Below are positions 22,801 to 33,566 of a stretch of DNA of 64,000 bases, one piece after another (positions within the stretch are counted from its first letter, which is position 1; each line of letters begins with the position of its first letter). This stretch comes from Pseudophaeomoniella oleicola (lineage: Eukaryota; Ascomycota; Eurotiomycetes; Phaeomoniellales; Phaeomoniellaceae): NCBI GenBank assembly GCA_003868215.1, contig QWDQ01000003.1, positions 248,001 through 312,000 on the forward strand, in the 5' to 3' direction. The notes below the pieces were generated by a model. The model did no database searches and had not been told where the DNA came from. It saw only the letters and a program-made list of their open reading frames with translations. The translations under genes were made by a program, and so were the position numbers.

Positions 22801-23528
22801 TGGTACTGAGCAGCCTCTAAAGTGTATGGATTTTGCTGTATTGGAGCACGCCGTCGTAGAGCTCGTCGAGCTTCCAACGCTGTAGGTGGTGGCGCAGTGG
22901 CTTTTCCGTTTAGGTCTAGTGATTCGGTAAAAGGAGCTAGGGTCGACTCTATCGCCGGGCTTGTCATAGAGATCAGTGAGGTCTGCGACGAATGTACTGA
23001 TGAGAGGGGTGAGGATGTATTGCTAGAACTTAGAATATGCCCGTCAATCCTGGCACTCTGTAACACCTCCGCAACGGTCTTGAGCCCAAAATCAAGTCTT
23101 TCTTCCAGGAGGCCTGCAGACGATGTTTGGAACGCAGAACGAAATCCATCTGCGCTCAGATGGTCCACAGGTGTAGCTCCAGGCTTGCTGATGCTTCCTA
23201 TCTCTCCATCGCCGCCTACTAGAGTATCCCTCGCACATGTCTGTATCTGGTAATCGCCATGCTCCGTAAGGTAAGCTTCCGGGACCTGTGGCGAAGCAAC
23301 GGAGGTGCAAGAGAGTGTACGGCTATCTGGGAGGCGGCCATGTTCTCGGTTTAGACCGGTATCTTGAGAGCTGTCGAAAAGCCGGTCGAGTGGCACAGGG
23401 CTCTCTAGTCGGTCTCTCGATGGTGAAGGTGTTGGCACCGGTGCTTGCCGTTCCTGCTGCTGGGACTCGACAGTATCTTCTTCATCATCGGAGTCTGGAA
23501 CGTAGCCCCTCTGCCGCCACTCTGCCAT
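16869..23528 (-). CDS. Mus7/MMS22-family replication-fork repair protein
   Basis: One 6.66-kb exon encoding 2219 residues from the ATG at 23528. The N-terminus reads MAEWRQRGYVPDSDDEEDT, the W..RG(Y/F)VPDSD signature of fungal Mus7/MMS22 proteins. Residues ~1-950 are disordered, rich in Ser, Arg, Asp and Pro, with clusters of basic residues suited to nuclear import and many SP/SQ sites. Residues ~1000-2219 are a long predicted alpha-helical region with the Mus7-type body. In fission and budding yeast these proteins act with the Rtt101/Mms1 cullin ligase (Rtt107 partner) at stalled replication forks; that role is inferred by family. The divergent neighbour starts 308 bp away. Family assignment rests on the N-terminal motif, size and overall composition; I could not run a profile search. 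Confidence 0.82.
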   Translation of the reverse strand: MAEWRQRGYVPDSDDEEDTVESQQQERQAPVPTPSPSRDRLESPVPLDRLFDSSQDTGLNREHGRLPDSRTLSCTSVASPQVPEAYLTEHGDYQIQTCARDTLVGGDGEIGSISKPGATPVDHLSADGFRSAFQTSSAGLLEERLDFGLKTVAEVLQSARIDGHILSSSNTSSPLSSVHSSQTSLISMTSPAIESTLAPFTESLDLNGKATAPPPTALEARRALRRRAPIQQNPYTLEAAQYQQSLKARGIKPVRILLQESTGDSNDNGESQGGQQSSSCKSPRDSSHSTQPRRREHSNGESSPDLGDWLISGREKIPRLSYKRRKLDHSKGYHDPSLIRDYNSIFDFPDDENDQFPNQNLEDGLLNRDEDDDLLMFDVPSSRPEPDLPHPTVVTDDGFRVPRGLTPPTMHSRNTSNMKISDPSAAIDINTSSDDSGGSEQEASDDGKHSHAEHPEDDTQRIEGLQRKIKGVLPASWLRLDRMKRDEPFQKSRELSHVSPSKQIKSKEIKGVAHKVRKLMVGRKGYRDFDELLSDSSSDDSISARKSVQSTQLRQARLDALDFFDDDIQEEDSIDSMAPPITRSTPGVKSKRSASSSNAHGLARGSTSAKAKDMLAVKAQKRPRNTTKHPRQLSLPSLSSRTHPSVVGILDATDLGLLPRSQQPRFLKVAARQARSRKDKSRHTPNRKVIQLAHNEDNRDARKVLKQWKNGRLPRRPEETPHGTRNIGRVPLKERAVNEQLDQSHDSPLSPDSNALARPINRLIAEILAREKRNPLQPTAPNWDSSRIVGMGTPESSAARKSGLVHRPRRRLGNLTPRLHTLGMRDAQIERQIEGSYERQSSSRFSKTLAALNRNTTRTVLHSLNDHDPKPITNTIHPVPETGQDALPREARARRKFRRPRKSIPRQTGFAAIPVNQTKLPLIRQQESISRYVGRATTYSMDFGLLPLSTGTCLDRESFVGSGKLASIFGMPVPDHDNEPVAQHRQMAEEPAVTDQLPASFGALIHHLDGVIAHAEGSPSQGEMDNGENLATAITHLEQALAWLSHNEQCSDAAGIERIPSLSLKVAEDLEVSWERVQITSNRHLVRVIMRLAALSHAAYAYSLRGCSNAQLEDLTSAYEKLLMILGPLAASESHMKSLYNLLVTVRATRDQKLDCWQHPQLDALVLVHHLLDTAPLPTRWATFWDFYNDCILRKDTPADDLEFVETCWKDLFVTATVMAIGPLGHVHDLATPAANWMAVKLLLSRAQVLPLSSDSHGKSPPFYSRTAYQRCHVLAQTFRWGNPELILDLLYDVFRRRGLKSPAEEHYSYPAFLDNLTEQTKLQPDKADSSFQSMLKLIAFVVRDLASQKDSDSNARRRLKNLLFRLVPNNGHVSSKYDEVEEQSLTPLKNHHDLLTVLYCAAPAQYRPRLQRFEDLVDFSESHLSACRISLRTWGRLVTFQVSTPEPLSTLGPLSRMLESMVQAMLQQHRQVSHEVQGQREGWSDEHVTSIIRYNKCQLERFVLEILETQIQVVKACREDEQAVSLVTKETIGNILGLFSARSHQCDELYLRVFELVLALVARTIPVRDETSELDKPSLQVNSRMNEDSQEYGDWSGLEALMDQPQLDSLQYINSAFFPNLFRFTCDAIGSDEPPASDILEELLSCWTSIIHGLATSGLHNAGNLVSQQHHESWVWFRNTPQKRLYYPLFIAHLTDKLGASFYSENRANILEGYIKSLAEPDCYHVWLPRLTQALLSHHEPFLRSSSFSLVQNISAKRLLSTIMLNIRASRMSQEQSAMARELMMALLISMKAHYKEIGHHNERQPREEYVEFVRDVLEQMSIYLPGYRKMESFFNEPSTFPQPASSVYISLRQYSLNLETQSSQKPLITFLYNVLERAALDDNQTSLQEQIVTAINDAECTTIELQSQAKCLQHFLLRCVFPAYIEQMFTEYGHCLIPPILETIRNIYKTVLPTVTEIGPDISVRPSLGHSFSTPLVGFGNVLVFLQSTASLLDSFHATLQQCPVDLPTLELMPHTVDAFCNLFSTVAYILPPIDFLIRDGVALSEQAEELLGGIVDALEWFDCFVSGMAHQVTSTSTDSGLLIDGWPDLPLEADSMLAFTRAELASGFQGSWSRIPGRGIFINKYNSPREVVSAQRIQKCLRSEIEAVGSISKWTRWTIWAACHHWAHNWNNVDRLGRGNATFQSEFGSHVARELKDESTSLVPGMNGEEWRLFFL

Positions 23529-23835
23529 TGATTCCTTTGCTCTAAGGCATGTTGTGCCTGCTTTCACATAATGAATCTATATAATGTTTAATTGCCCCAC
23601 ACAATGTCGACGCGCTTTTGCGGGGACGGACGCGCCTGGGCATAGTACCGTAGTAGTACGGCGAGACGGTACAATACCTATGTCATGCTTGGCATTACGG
23701 GGGAGTTAGAGACCCTTTTTTTCTCAAGTGCCTTTCGTCGACTTTAGCTAGAAGAGGATTGAAAAGAGGCAGATACATAATACGTACAGTAGTAGTTGGA
23801 CTCGAGGTTATAGCTGCTCAGATCGAAGAGTCGGC
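23529..23835. promoter_or_regulatory. divergent intergenic region, MUS7-type gene / small membrane protein
   Basis: 307 bp between two divergent starts. It contains GTAGTAGTACGGCGAGACGG (about 23650-23670), a 12-nt core of which (GCGAGACGGTAC) recurs near 33975. Promoter role inferred. Confidence 0.4.
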
Positions 23836-24353
23836 ATGCAGCTCAGCCGCGCCCTTCTGGCTAATGCGAAACCTGATATACCTTCGAAACGTCGTAAAGG
23901 GCTTCAGCTTGCGACATATCGCGAGCAACTCAATCAAACTCGGCCGGATGCCGAAATCAAACCGGCGCAGCGTTTACGCCCGGGTCCAAGGAGAAGCGCA
24001 CCCCCCAGAGAATACAAAAAAGGAGGGCCAAGTAGGAAAGGGGCGTATCTAATCGCTTTCGTCGGAACTGTCTTCCTCGGTGGGCACACAGCAACTCATG
24101 AGCAACCAATGTTTACTAACTGGAATCCTTAGGGTACAGTATGCTATGGAAACCCGCGCTCGCCGAGTTGATGATGCAGAGGGGAAGTGTGACAGTCGAT
24201 GAGTATGCCAACTACACACACAACGCTACGTCGGTGTCGATTGCTGATGCAAGTCAAAGTAATGTCGACCAACCTGCGTCGGCTAGGTCCGGCGACTCGA
24301 GCTCGGCGGTCCCAATCATAAAGCAAAGCGGCCACACAAACACTGCCAGTTGA
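23836..24353 (+). CDS. small single-pass membrane protein, unknown function
   Basis: Two exons, 23836-24079 and 24133-24353, giving 154 residues. The 53-nt intron (GTGGGC...TTTACTAACTGG...CCTTAG) has a textbook TACTAAC branch point, which supports a real gene. The first ~68 residues are basic and end in a Pro/Arg/Lys-rich segment (RPGPRRSAPPREYKKGG). The splice joins a hydrophobic segment, GAYLIAFVGTVFLGYSMLW (about residues 69-87). After it come ~65 polar residues with an N-glycosylation sequon (NYT). Topology looks like cytosol- or matrix-facing basic N-terminus and one membrane pass; small mitochondrial assembly factors have this layout, but I do not recognise a family. Confidence 0.7.
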
Positions 24354-25792
24354 ACTTCACTATATTTAAGTCAACGATCTCTAGGTGTGCAATCAGAAGC
24401 GCCTATTCTTTATCGCTCACCTCCATCGGGAGCTTCCTGCCTGGCGCCTTGCTTCGTGGCAGGATCAAGACCGGCATCTCGGCAGTGTTGAGATACCTTG
24501 CGATACCTTGCGCCAGAGTACGCAGCTTACTACGGTACCGGTGTAGAACCACCGAAAGAGGTCATCCTCTTCGATCACCTCTGATCATGATTCTGGTGTA
24601 TAGCGGCCCACACCTGCGACCGTCTTCGCCGGTGATGTCCTGCAGAGCCAATAGTACAAATTAGACGGTCGGCCTCCCTGAGACTAGAACTTAGGCGGAG
24701 TGGATTCCCTCCTTGAGTGTCCTCAGGCCAGCGAAGATTGTCAAGGGTGTACCGCTGGCATGACTGATATCTACATCAAGTCTGTATGACCAAAGTATTT
24801 GGATAATTGGCCAAACGACGTCACTACCAACCGTGGGCAAGCGGCTTTCGGGGTCTAGTGATGCGGGCCGGTCTCTATGGCCGGGACCCATTTTGTATGT
24901 CAAGTTAATTTAGGCGATCTGAAGAAGAATTGGGCATTTCAGATAGTTTAGCGAATGAAGTGAACAACCGGATGACTGTTGTTGTCATTTTTGCTTGATT
25001 CTGGGTGAGGTCGAGAGGAGAAAGTACATATTCATATGACACGAGACTGTGATATAGATTTGCGATATGATCGAGATCACCGGAACCTGTGCGCCGTCAT
25101 TCAGCTACGCAGAATCTTGACTGATCTGCATGATAAATTAGCTTCCATCATGGTACTGTAATATGCAGAATAGCGGCACCAAGACTTTCAGGTTTTGTCG
25201 AAAGGGACCAACGAGCCGGTGGCTATCTGCAACGCGCAATTCATGCCTCTTTCGGTCTATCATCACGCTTGAGCCTTTCGCCATCATACTTTGCCGAGCG
25301 TGATGACTGCGTTAATGGCTTGCTTTTGATTTCCGCTCTTCGCTCTCCGTCCACACTTCTCTAAGAGTTGCCCTTGTCCACCGAATATCGTCGAAGAAAA
25401 AAAGAGTCGATATGGGTTCGAATTAGAACGAGCCCTTCCATCCTGCTTTCAACTCTACACACTCTTTTGAGGTCCTTTGTAATACGAGAGAACTATGGTT
25501 AATCAATAAGTGATCATTGGCATTTCGGCCCATGCGTCGCTCCATCGGTTACCCCCATCGGTTACATTCAACGTAGCACCGAGCTACTGTGCCATTGGAC
25601 CAGATCAGATCAGATCAGATCAGATCAGATACAGCTTTTTGCTCTGCATATTTATGATGTCTTCGAAAAGTCTGACTGTATGACGCCCGTGGTACATATT
25701 GCGATCTCAACCCCTCAATTCCACCAGACTCTCTACCCTCTGACGACACAAGTTTCTTTCTACCATTGATTTGCTTCACGACTCACCCCACA
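24354..25792. other. intergenic, small membrane protein to SDR
   Basis: 1.4 kb without a supported gene. A (CAGAT)6 microsatellite lies at 25601-25630, about 160 bp upstream of the SDR start. A minus-strand open frame near 24691-24903 has no family signal. Confidence 0.5.
25601..25630. repeat. (CAGAT)6 microsatellite
   Basis: Six perfect pentanucleotide units, in the probable promoter of the SDR gene. A shorter GATCA tract occurs again near 44008. Confidence 0.9.
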
Positions 25793-26551
25793 ATGTTTAC
25801 TGAGAAGCCCGAAACTTGGGCCATAATAGGGGCCTCTCGAGGGATCGGACTCGAGTTTGTCCGTCAATTAGTGGCTCGTGGTGACAGAGTGATAGCTACT
25901 ATCAGAGACCCGAATCGAGCCTCAGAACTATGGCAACTTACAGCCGGGACGAGCTCTCGTCCGGGGTCGGTGACACTTTACGAATGCGATGTCTGCAACG
26001 AATCAAGCATTAAAGACTTTGTCGCCAGGCTCCAAGGACATCAGAACAACATAAAGATCGATTATCTCGTCTGCAATGCCGGCGTGATGAAGTATCCCAA
26101 TCGGGCCACCGAAATATCCTTTCAGGACTTCGCTTATCACCTCCACACCAACACCATTGGCCCGATCATCACAGCCCAGAAGCTCCTCGCGACAGGGATC
26201 CCCATCGGCACTCTAGTTTTCATGTCCAGTGATTCCGGCTCAGCGGCCCGCTTCCGAGAATTCGAGGACGGATTCGGTGCTTACGCTGCAAGCAAAGCCG
26301 CTCTCAATCAGATGCTCAGGCACATGGCCGCCGAATTGAAACGAAAGGGAAGCCCGACCGTCGTGCTTGCCATGCATCCAGGCGAAGTCGCAACGGATAT
26401 GGCCAGTATCGAGGGTGGCCTGGATTGGGAGGTGGAGGGCATCATGACTCCAGAAGAATCCGTCAGCAGTATGCTCAAAGTCATACCAGGCAAGACAATT
26501 GAGCAGAGTGGAACGTTTTGGACTTGGGAAGGGCAAGAGTATCCATGGTGA
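25793..26551 (+). CDS. short-chain dehydrogenase/reductase (SDR)
   Basis: Intronless, 252 residues from the ATG at 25793 (CCCCACAATG context). Classical SDR features: dinucleotide-binding IIGASRGIG (residues 11-19), NAG at 95-97, catalytic Ser in VFMSSDSG (about 146), and Y164-x-x-x-K168 in GAYAASKAALN. The tail MHPGEVATDM matches the PG-x-V-x-T-x-M segment of the C-fannet/sniffer-like SDRs that act on small carbonyl compounds; the substrate is unknown. It converges with a Baeyer-Villiger-type monooxygenase 692 bp away, so the two could act on one pathway, but no other biosynthetic gene is nearby. Confidence 0.93.
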   Translation: MFTEKPETWAIIGASRGIGLEFVRQLVARGDRVIATIRDPNRASELWQLTAGTSSRPGSVTLYECDVCNESSIKDFVARLQGHQNNIKIDYLVCNAGVMKYPNRATEISFQDFAYHLHTNTIGPIITAQKLLATGIPIGTLVFMSSDSGSAARFREFEDGFGAYAASKAALNQMLRHMAAELKRKGSPTVVLAMHPGEVATDMASIEGGLDWEVEGIMTPEESVSSMLKVIPGKTIEQSGTFWTWEGQEYPW

Positions 26552-27243
26552 CCGAAATATTCTTGCGATCGAAACAGTTACCCCTCGGCAAAGTCTTGCA
26601 CATATGAATACCGTTTGTTTTCATCACAATTATCCCGAGGACCAGCATCCCCCTTTTTGGAATCCGGGCCTTTGAGGGAGAAGCTACTGCTCGCTCACCT
26701 CGCAGTATTCACAACAGAAGGAACAAACAGCCGAACAAATTCAAACATAAGGGCTTCGGGCTCGTGCTCAAGAACCAAAGAGCATTGGAGATATAAGCAC
26801 TCACCCACGCGACAACAACCAGTGTACAATTCAACAATACCTTGATCCCCATCACGCTGTGTGCCCTGAACCTTGGCCGTTTCTGTGGAGAGCACAACGA
26901 CGTCTACAGATACCATCGAATTCTCGTTCGTATATGAAACGAGTAGGAGATCGAACACACAGAACTTGCCGTCATCGTCCCCCATCGAAGATAATGATCG
27001 TAAATTGGGGGAGATTGATACATCAGATACAAAGGAAGCTAGGTAGTAGCAGATCAGGAAAAAAAATCAAAAGATACATAGAAAATGAATGAAAAAGAAA
27101 AGGATTATCATGTAGTCCGGGTTCCTAGATCGTCGTAATAGATCGTAAGAAACATCATTTGGATCATTTTCGTCAAGACAGAATCCTTTTCTCGTCGCGA
27201 CATTTCCGAGGTTAACATTCGAATTCGAAGATGCTCCCCCATT
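26552..27243. other. convergent intergenic, SDR / monooxygenase
   Basis: 692 bp between two stop codons; expected to hold both 3' UTRs. No gene seen. Confidence 0.5.
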
Positions 27244-29331
27244 TCAAGCGATTCTCACGAATCCACTCACCATCTCTTGCCCATCTCGCCTGACACTTTC
27301 ATCCGTGCCCTTCAACCTATCCAACACCTCCCTGCCGACCTCCCTCTGCGGCTTGCCCATGTACCAAGTACGATCGGCACCCTCCAATCCTTCGACATCG
27401 AGACTCCAGCCGTTGCCCAAGAACGCGAATCGGTCGTCGGGATCTTCGTAGGTGATGTCGTAGTCCTCGAAGCGCGGGTGTTCCATGACGTGGAGGAATT
27501 GGGAGCGGGCGCCGGGCCAGAGCGCGGGGGGTCGATCGTTGTCGTTGCCCTTGAACCAGGCGACACATGGGCCGGACATAGCGGTGCGTTTGAGCCAGGC
27601 GTTCGAGTGGCGCACGAATTGGTCGACGGCGGTGGGGGACGGGACGAGCGAGATGATGCGGTCGCGTTGCATTTTATCGAGGCATTTGACGATGTATTTG
27701 GTGAACGCCTCGGAGGATTGGTAGTAGTTTCCCTGCGGGAGCGGGCCGTAGGCGGAGGATGGGTTGAAGTAGTTCGGCATGCCTGCAAGGGCGACGGCTA
27801 GATATGAGGGAGGGGACCGGAGGGCTTTCCATTTCGAGAACATAGAAATTCCGTTGACGAGCTTGGGAAAGCGCGGAAGATGCGATTGATCGAAGCCAGT
27901 GGCCGTGATGACCATGTCGAGAGGGTGTTCGGTGCCTGATGAATCAACGATACCGTCACGGGTGAACCGTTGGGGTGGGACCAGAAAGACAGTGGTTTTG
28001 GGGTTGCAGAGCGCTTCAAGATACCCGAACGCAAATGTCTGACGACGACAGCCAACATTGAAGTCTTCCGGGACAAGAAGAGAGAAAAGCTTCGGGTTTT
28101 CGGAAAGTTTCAGACGCATATAGTTGACAACCATTTCTCGTACAGCTATTGCCGTAGGGTTTCCGTTGATTACATAGGAATAGCGTATGATTGAAGCTTC
28201 ATCGACGGCTTTTCTATAGGCAAGATAGGTATCGGGGTCATTCAGCAGGGCCTTTTGTTCTTCGCTGTCTGCGGAAGAATCCAGAAATCAGCTGTGCTCT
28301 TCAGGAAATTGTATACGTCTTTTGAACCGATCTCACATTTGAAATTGGCCCCTTCGGCAGCAGAGAAGCCCTGATTGGGAGGCGGGAGCACAAAAGTCTT
28401 ATTCCGAAACCATGTATATAGCTTGGAGACCTTGTCGACGATATTGGGGACAATCTGCACTCCGCTACCTAGACGTCCCCTGTTAGTAGGTGGCCAGAAG
28501 TAGCCAGATACCGAATATGATCTGTCCAGACGTACTGCCGTAGCCGATTACTGCCACACGCTTGCCGTCAACACTGGTGTTGTCCGTCCATTTTGTAGGA
28601 TGTACTACTTGTCCTTGGAACTCTTCGATTCCAGGCAAAGGTGGTACCCTGGGATTACTAGTGAAGGTGAGAGGTGTCTTCGTTATTTGCAAGCCGTGAT
28701 GCCTTACCTTACTGGCCCATTGAATTCGAGGAAGACATCGACCTTGTCCTCGAACTCGGTCCCTGTTGAAAGATCTTTAACTAGTAGAGTCCATTTTGCC
28801 TCTTCATCGGTCCAGGATGCTTGCATAATCTCATGGCGAAGCTTGATATACTTCTCATAAAAGCCATTCTCCTTGGCAATAGTCCTGAGGTACTCTAGGT
28901 TTTCAGCAGCGGGAGCATACATCTCTGACCAGATATTCGGTCTCCACGAAAACTGGTACACAATGGAAGGGATGTCACATCTGCAGCCCGGGTACTTGTT
29001 CAAGAACCACTACGGTGGATCAGTCATTGCAGTTCGCAGGATAAGAGTCGTAGCTGTATACCACTCCTCCAACATCCTCGTTGCGTTCGTAGACGACGAT
29101 TTCTACGTCTCTCAATTCTTCCTCCGCATAATGTAGGAAATTGATGCCAGTGAGGCCGGCACCAAGCACACCGATTCGGAGTTTCCTTCTTGTTCCATAA
29201 AAGTCATCTCTGATTTTGACATCTGGCCTCCCCAGGGGATCAGGGAACCCCGTGTAGAGATATTTTGGTGTGTATTCAGCCGCTGCTGGAAGCGAAGGTG
29301 GGATGCTATTAGTATCCTCAGTAATCACCAT
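27244..29331 (-). CDS. flavin-dependent Baeyer-Villiger-type monooxygenase
   Basis: Five exons, 29331-29062, 29009-28708, 28657-28536, 28468-28337 and 28268-27244, giving 616 residues. It is an FAD/NADPH class B monooxygenase. The FAD-binding GAGLTG is at residues 57-62 with a ribose-binding Glu (YERNEDVGG). The Baeyer-Villiger fingerprint F-x-G-x-x-x-H-x-x-x-W is complete (F204, G206, H210, W214), followed by T-D. The NADPH-binding GYGSSG is at 229-234 and TATGFDQSH lies near residue 400. Introns are 50-68 nt, and joining exons restores VGGVWFLNKYPGCRCDIPS and VIGYGSSGVQIVPNIV. The fingerprint argues for ketone-to-ester chemistry rather than N/S-oxidation; the substrate is unknown. No transporter, regulator or synthase adjoins, so a biosynthetic cluster is not supported. 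Confidence 0.93.
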
Positions 29332-29971
29332 TATTACTACCTTCTAGAGTCTTGTCAGGAGAGTAATTCACAGCGACTGATTGACAGTGGTGAAAGGTTA
29401 TCAAGGCAGAAAAGAGTAGCAGAACTGCACAAGTTCACGACAGTGACATCGATGCGTGACTGCATTGGATTTGAAGGTATTTAGTGTGGGAGGAAAAGAC
29501 ACCACGAATGCGAGGACATCACAATGTAGCACCACAGCTACAGACTAGTTGACGAACACAAGAGGACAATCCTTGTCTGATAACGACCTACCTAGATGGT
29601 TGGTAGTAATTAGGTCTGGCTTGCTGGATAAAATGAGGATGTTGCTAGGGCTTATCTCTCGCTTGCCTCGCTTCGAGTAGTCACCGATAAGCCTGGCTGT
29701 CTCGAAGTCGAGATTATACACAGTAGGAGACTCCAAATGTACTTATTGAGACATCCCTCCAGAAAAGTTTACGAATGGAGGATATCGGTGTCTGTGTACT
29801 TAAAAATTCATCTTCTGAGCGTATCTATTTATAAGAAAAACCAAGTCCTTGAACACCTGGGAAGCCGTTTCTCCTAGAGTACAACGCGCTGGCACCGACC
29901 CTGCAGGATCCAATCCAGATGCCATCCCAATACTAACGCGCCTAACCAAAGATAAAGCAAGTTCCAGATCA
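29332..29971. other. intergenic, monooxygenase start to unknown gene stop
   Basis: 640 bp containing the monooxygenase promoter and the 3' end of the unknown membrane protein gene. Nothing else supported. Confidence 0.5.
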
Positions 29972-31734
29972 TCACGATTCGATCTCAACCCTGCCCGAGT
30001 TGACGATAGTACTTCGTTTCACTGACGCACCATAAACCATTTCCAAAAGCTTGCTCTTTTGCTTCTCACGCACGCCCCTCAAATACTCGTAAGTTCCTTC
30101 CAAGCCCTGAATCTGGTTCTCAAGCTGACTCACTCCATCGATGGTCGTTGAGTCGTTTCGTCTGACCAAAGGACTGACAAGCTTTCGACGTAGAGTCTCA
30201 AGGCTGACTTTTAGAGTCTGCAATCGATTGTGGTGTTCCATAATCAAGTGTTTGTTGGCAACAGTTCTAGCTCTAACGCTTGCGAGCAATTGCTTGTTCT
30301 TCTCATACTTGCGTAGAGCTGCAGCATTTGAGCCCATCAATTTGGTCCATAGCGACGAGAGAAGTTCGGTTTCCATCCTCTCCTGATTGTCCGATTCCCG
30401 AACGACTGTTCGTTGCAAGTTGAGGAATTGACGATCAATAGACTCGAACAGAGCGAACAATGCCGTGGAATGGGTCAGTTCATTGTTAATTGATTCTTCA
30501 AGCACGTTGAGGAATTCATTGAACGTTCGTGTCAGCGTACTTCTGGTCTTCTGAGTCGTGCTCGGCCCAAAGAATTCAATCACGAGTCTCCCAAATGCCG
30601 AGGGGCGACCAGTATTATCCAGTCCTCCAGCACGATCCAGTAAGTTGTGGATGTTGTCAATGACCATAGTGGTGAACCCCGTGCTTTCAATAGAATCAAG
30701 CTGGGAGAGTTCTCTTTTCGCCCAGTCCATCACTAGCAATATGCTATCCACATCAGAGTCGACGTCAGCGAAGAACTTGTTTAATTCCAGCCCAAGTGTC
30801 TTCAGACTTTCAGACAGTTCGTCAAGAGATCTGACAATAATTGGAGCGGATGTCATATTCGCGCTCCTAACAGATTCACCCAAATCCCATACTGCCACAC
30901 TCGTCTCTTGTAACGCTGTAATCTGCGTGTAACCGTTCTCTGAATAGTATATCAAAGGCTCGAAAGACTTCGCGAGCGTCGATAATTTCACTAAATCGGG
31001 GACCGGGGCAGGTCCCGGCGGTATGACTAGAATTCGCATGAACAGCAGGGCAAAGAGCGAGAGAACAACGGTAAGCGTCGTAGAGGACTTTGTGTCTGTC
31101 ATTGAATCGAACTTGCTCCGAAGAAAGTTGAAAAATGCTACGAAAGGTTCGCGGTGTTGGACTTCTGCGCGTAAGGCAAAACGGATATCTTCAGTAATCG
31201 TCAGTCATGGATCTCTAGCTCAAGGTGGAAATAGATACAGTTATTCGGAGACTCTAGTGAGTTTTCGCTCGCATCCTCGAAGTTATGGGTTGGTTCGTCC
31301 TTGACTTCTGGACTCGGCGATCTACCCTTCAGAGGTGAATCGATACCTCTCGGTAATGGTATGTTTGCAGCCAGTGTTAGGTCTTCATCACCCCCTAAAG
31401 CATCCTGATATTCCGGACTTGTTCGGCGCGATCTTGACGGGCTCAGCGAAGGCCTGAGGTTGAGTCTATTGCCATCACCATAAGGGTCATGTCGATACCA
31501 ACCACTGCCTCCTCTCTTGTGTCTTGGAAACCCCGGAGGCGACCATGGGGCCCCATTGCTCAGCCGATCGTCCATATCCGAATCTTCCATCTCAGACTTG
31601 AAACCCGAATGCTGGGACGGTATGCCAAACAACGGAGACTTGTTATGTCTTTCCTCGATGCTCTCGAGCGAGGCTGACAAACTCGGATGATCGTCAAACA
31701 TGTTCTCAATCTCATCCATGCGTAGTGCTGTCAT
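29972..31734 (-). CDS. conserved-looking membrane and coiled-coil protein, unknown function
   Basis: Two exons, 31734-31239 and 31188-29972, giving 570 residues. The 50-nt intron (GTATCT...ACTGAAG) joins SPNNY to IRFALRAEVQHREPF; without it the N-terminal part stops at once. Residues ~1-165 are disordered with a short motif, GIPSQHSGFKSE, followed by PWSPPGFPRHKRGGSGWYRH; similar motifs recur in uncharacterised Pezizomycotina proteins (from memory). A single hydrophobic segment (TLTVVLSLFALLFMRILV, ~203-220) is followed by a helical region with a coiled coil around 420-550. A cytosolic/nuclear N-terminus with a luminal or perinuclear coiled coil would fit a nuclear-envelope or ER anchor, but this is inference. 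An upstream in-frame ATG does not improve the start. Confidence 0.78.
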
Positions 31735-32812
31735 TGTATTGTTGCGACTGCGACATGAGGCCTTCGCCTGTAGCTTATCAGGGTTGCACAGAGTGGTGGC
31801 GGGGTAACACGGTCGGAAAATAGGTCTCTTTGACAACCACTCTTTCACGCCAGATATAGGTAATGGCGTCTCGACTCACAGTTCGTCTAGTTGATAGAAA
31901 TATGAGGCCGGTTGTGAATATATCATGAAGCCATGAGATGCGATGAAATAGAGACGGCCACAGATTAGTCCATTCGCGCATGCAGCCTGAAGATGCCCCT
32001 TCCTCTTATCGGAAAGCCAGCCTTGTGCTAACCAGATGGAAGTAGTAACTGATCTCTCCCCTGGACCAAGGGAGGCCAGTTTCCAGCGAACAACTAAAAG
32101 CAGTGATCATGATGGGAACCGTCAATCTCGGTGGCTGGTCCTATCAACTGCTGCCTTACAAGAGAATCATGTTTCGCTAACGCAATAACTGAGACTTGGG
32201 GAGCCAATCATGCGGTGCGGAGGCCACTCTCTTGGAAATCGGGGTTGGGGTGCTGCAAGGGGCTGAAATGCGGCGAGGCGGTACATCCACTGGCCTGAGT
32301 TACATCTCCATCTACCAAATCGTATGTCATGAGTGTCTGATATCCAGAACAATCATCCAGATCACCTGAGAACCTACCCACTCGTTGCGATACTGTATCT
32401 ATTCATTCATTACCTTGGAATCATTCTTATGCTTTTTCACGTTCGCTTCATGGTGCTCACTACCTTATCTACCTCTACAGGATGGCTACGTTCCTATTTG
32501 GCTGGATTCAAAAAAGTGAAGATAGTCCCGTATTGAAGAGTGAAGAGTGAAGATCTCAATGGAAAGTGTGCTGCTAGCCTTCTACATTATCCATTCCTAA
32601 AACAATATACAAAAAAGCGCAATGCGCGCTTGCTTGTATACAATAACAGCAAGAAGTGGTCGAATGACCTGCCGGCCATACTATGCCAACTCAATTAATA
32701 TTGAATGGATCTATGGAGGGTATTGATACAAGCGTGTCCCGTCGCTGCGCTTCGATATAGTAGCTGCCGAAGAGTGACTGGCGATTGGCAAAATAAGTCA
32801 TGCTATGCGCCC
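31735..32812. other. intergenic, unknown gene start to cytochrome c stop
   Basis: 1.1 kb without a supported gene; upstream region of the unknown membrane protein gene and 3' UTR of cytochrome c. Short open frames only. Confidence 0.5.

Positions 32813-33566
<754 letters not shown>

Noticed and set aside
24691-24903. Minus-strand short open frame downstream of the small membrane protein
   Set aside because: No ATG at its 5' limit and no recognisable motif; probably chance.
25793-31734. Secondary-metabolite gene cluster around the monooxygenase and SDR
   Set aside because: No polyketide synthase, peptide synthetase, terpene cyclase, P450, transporter or pathway regulator lies within reach.
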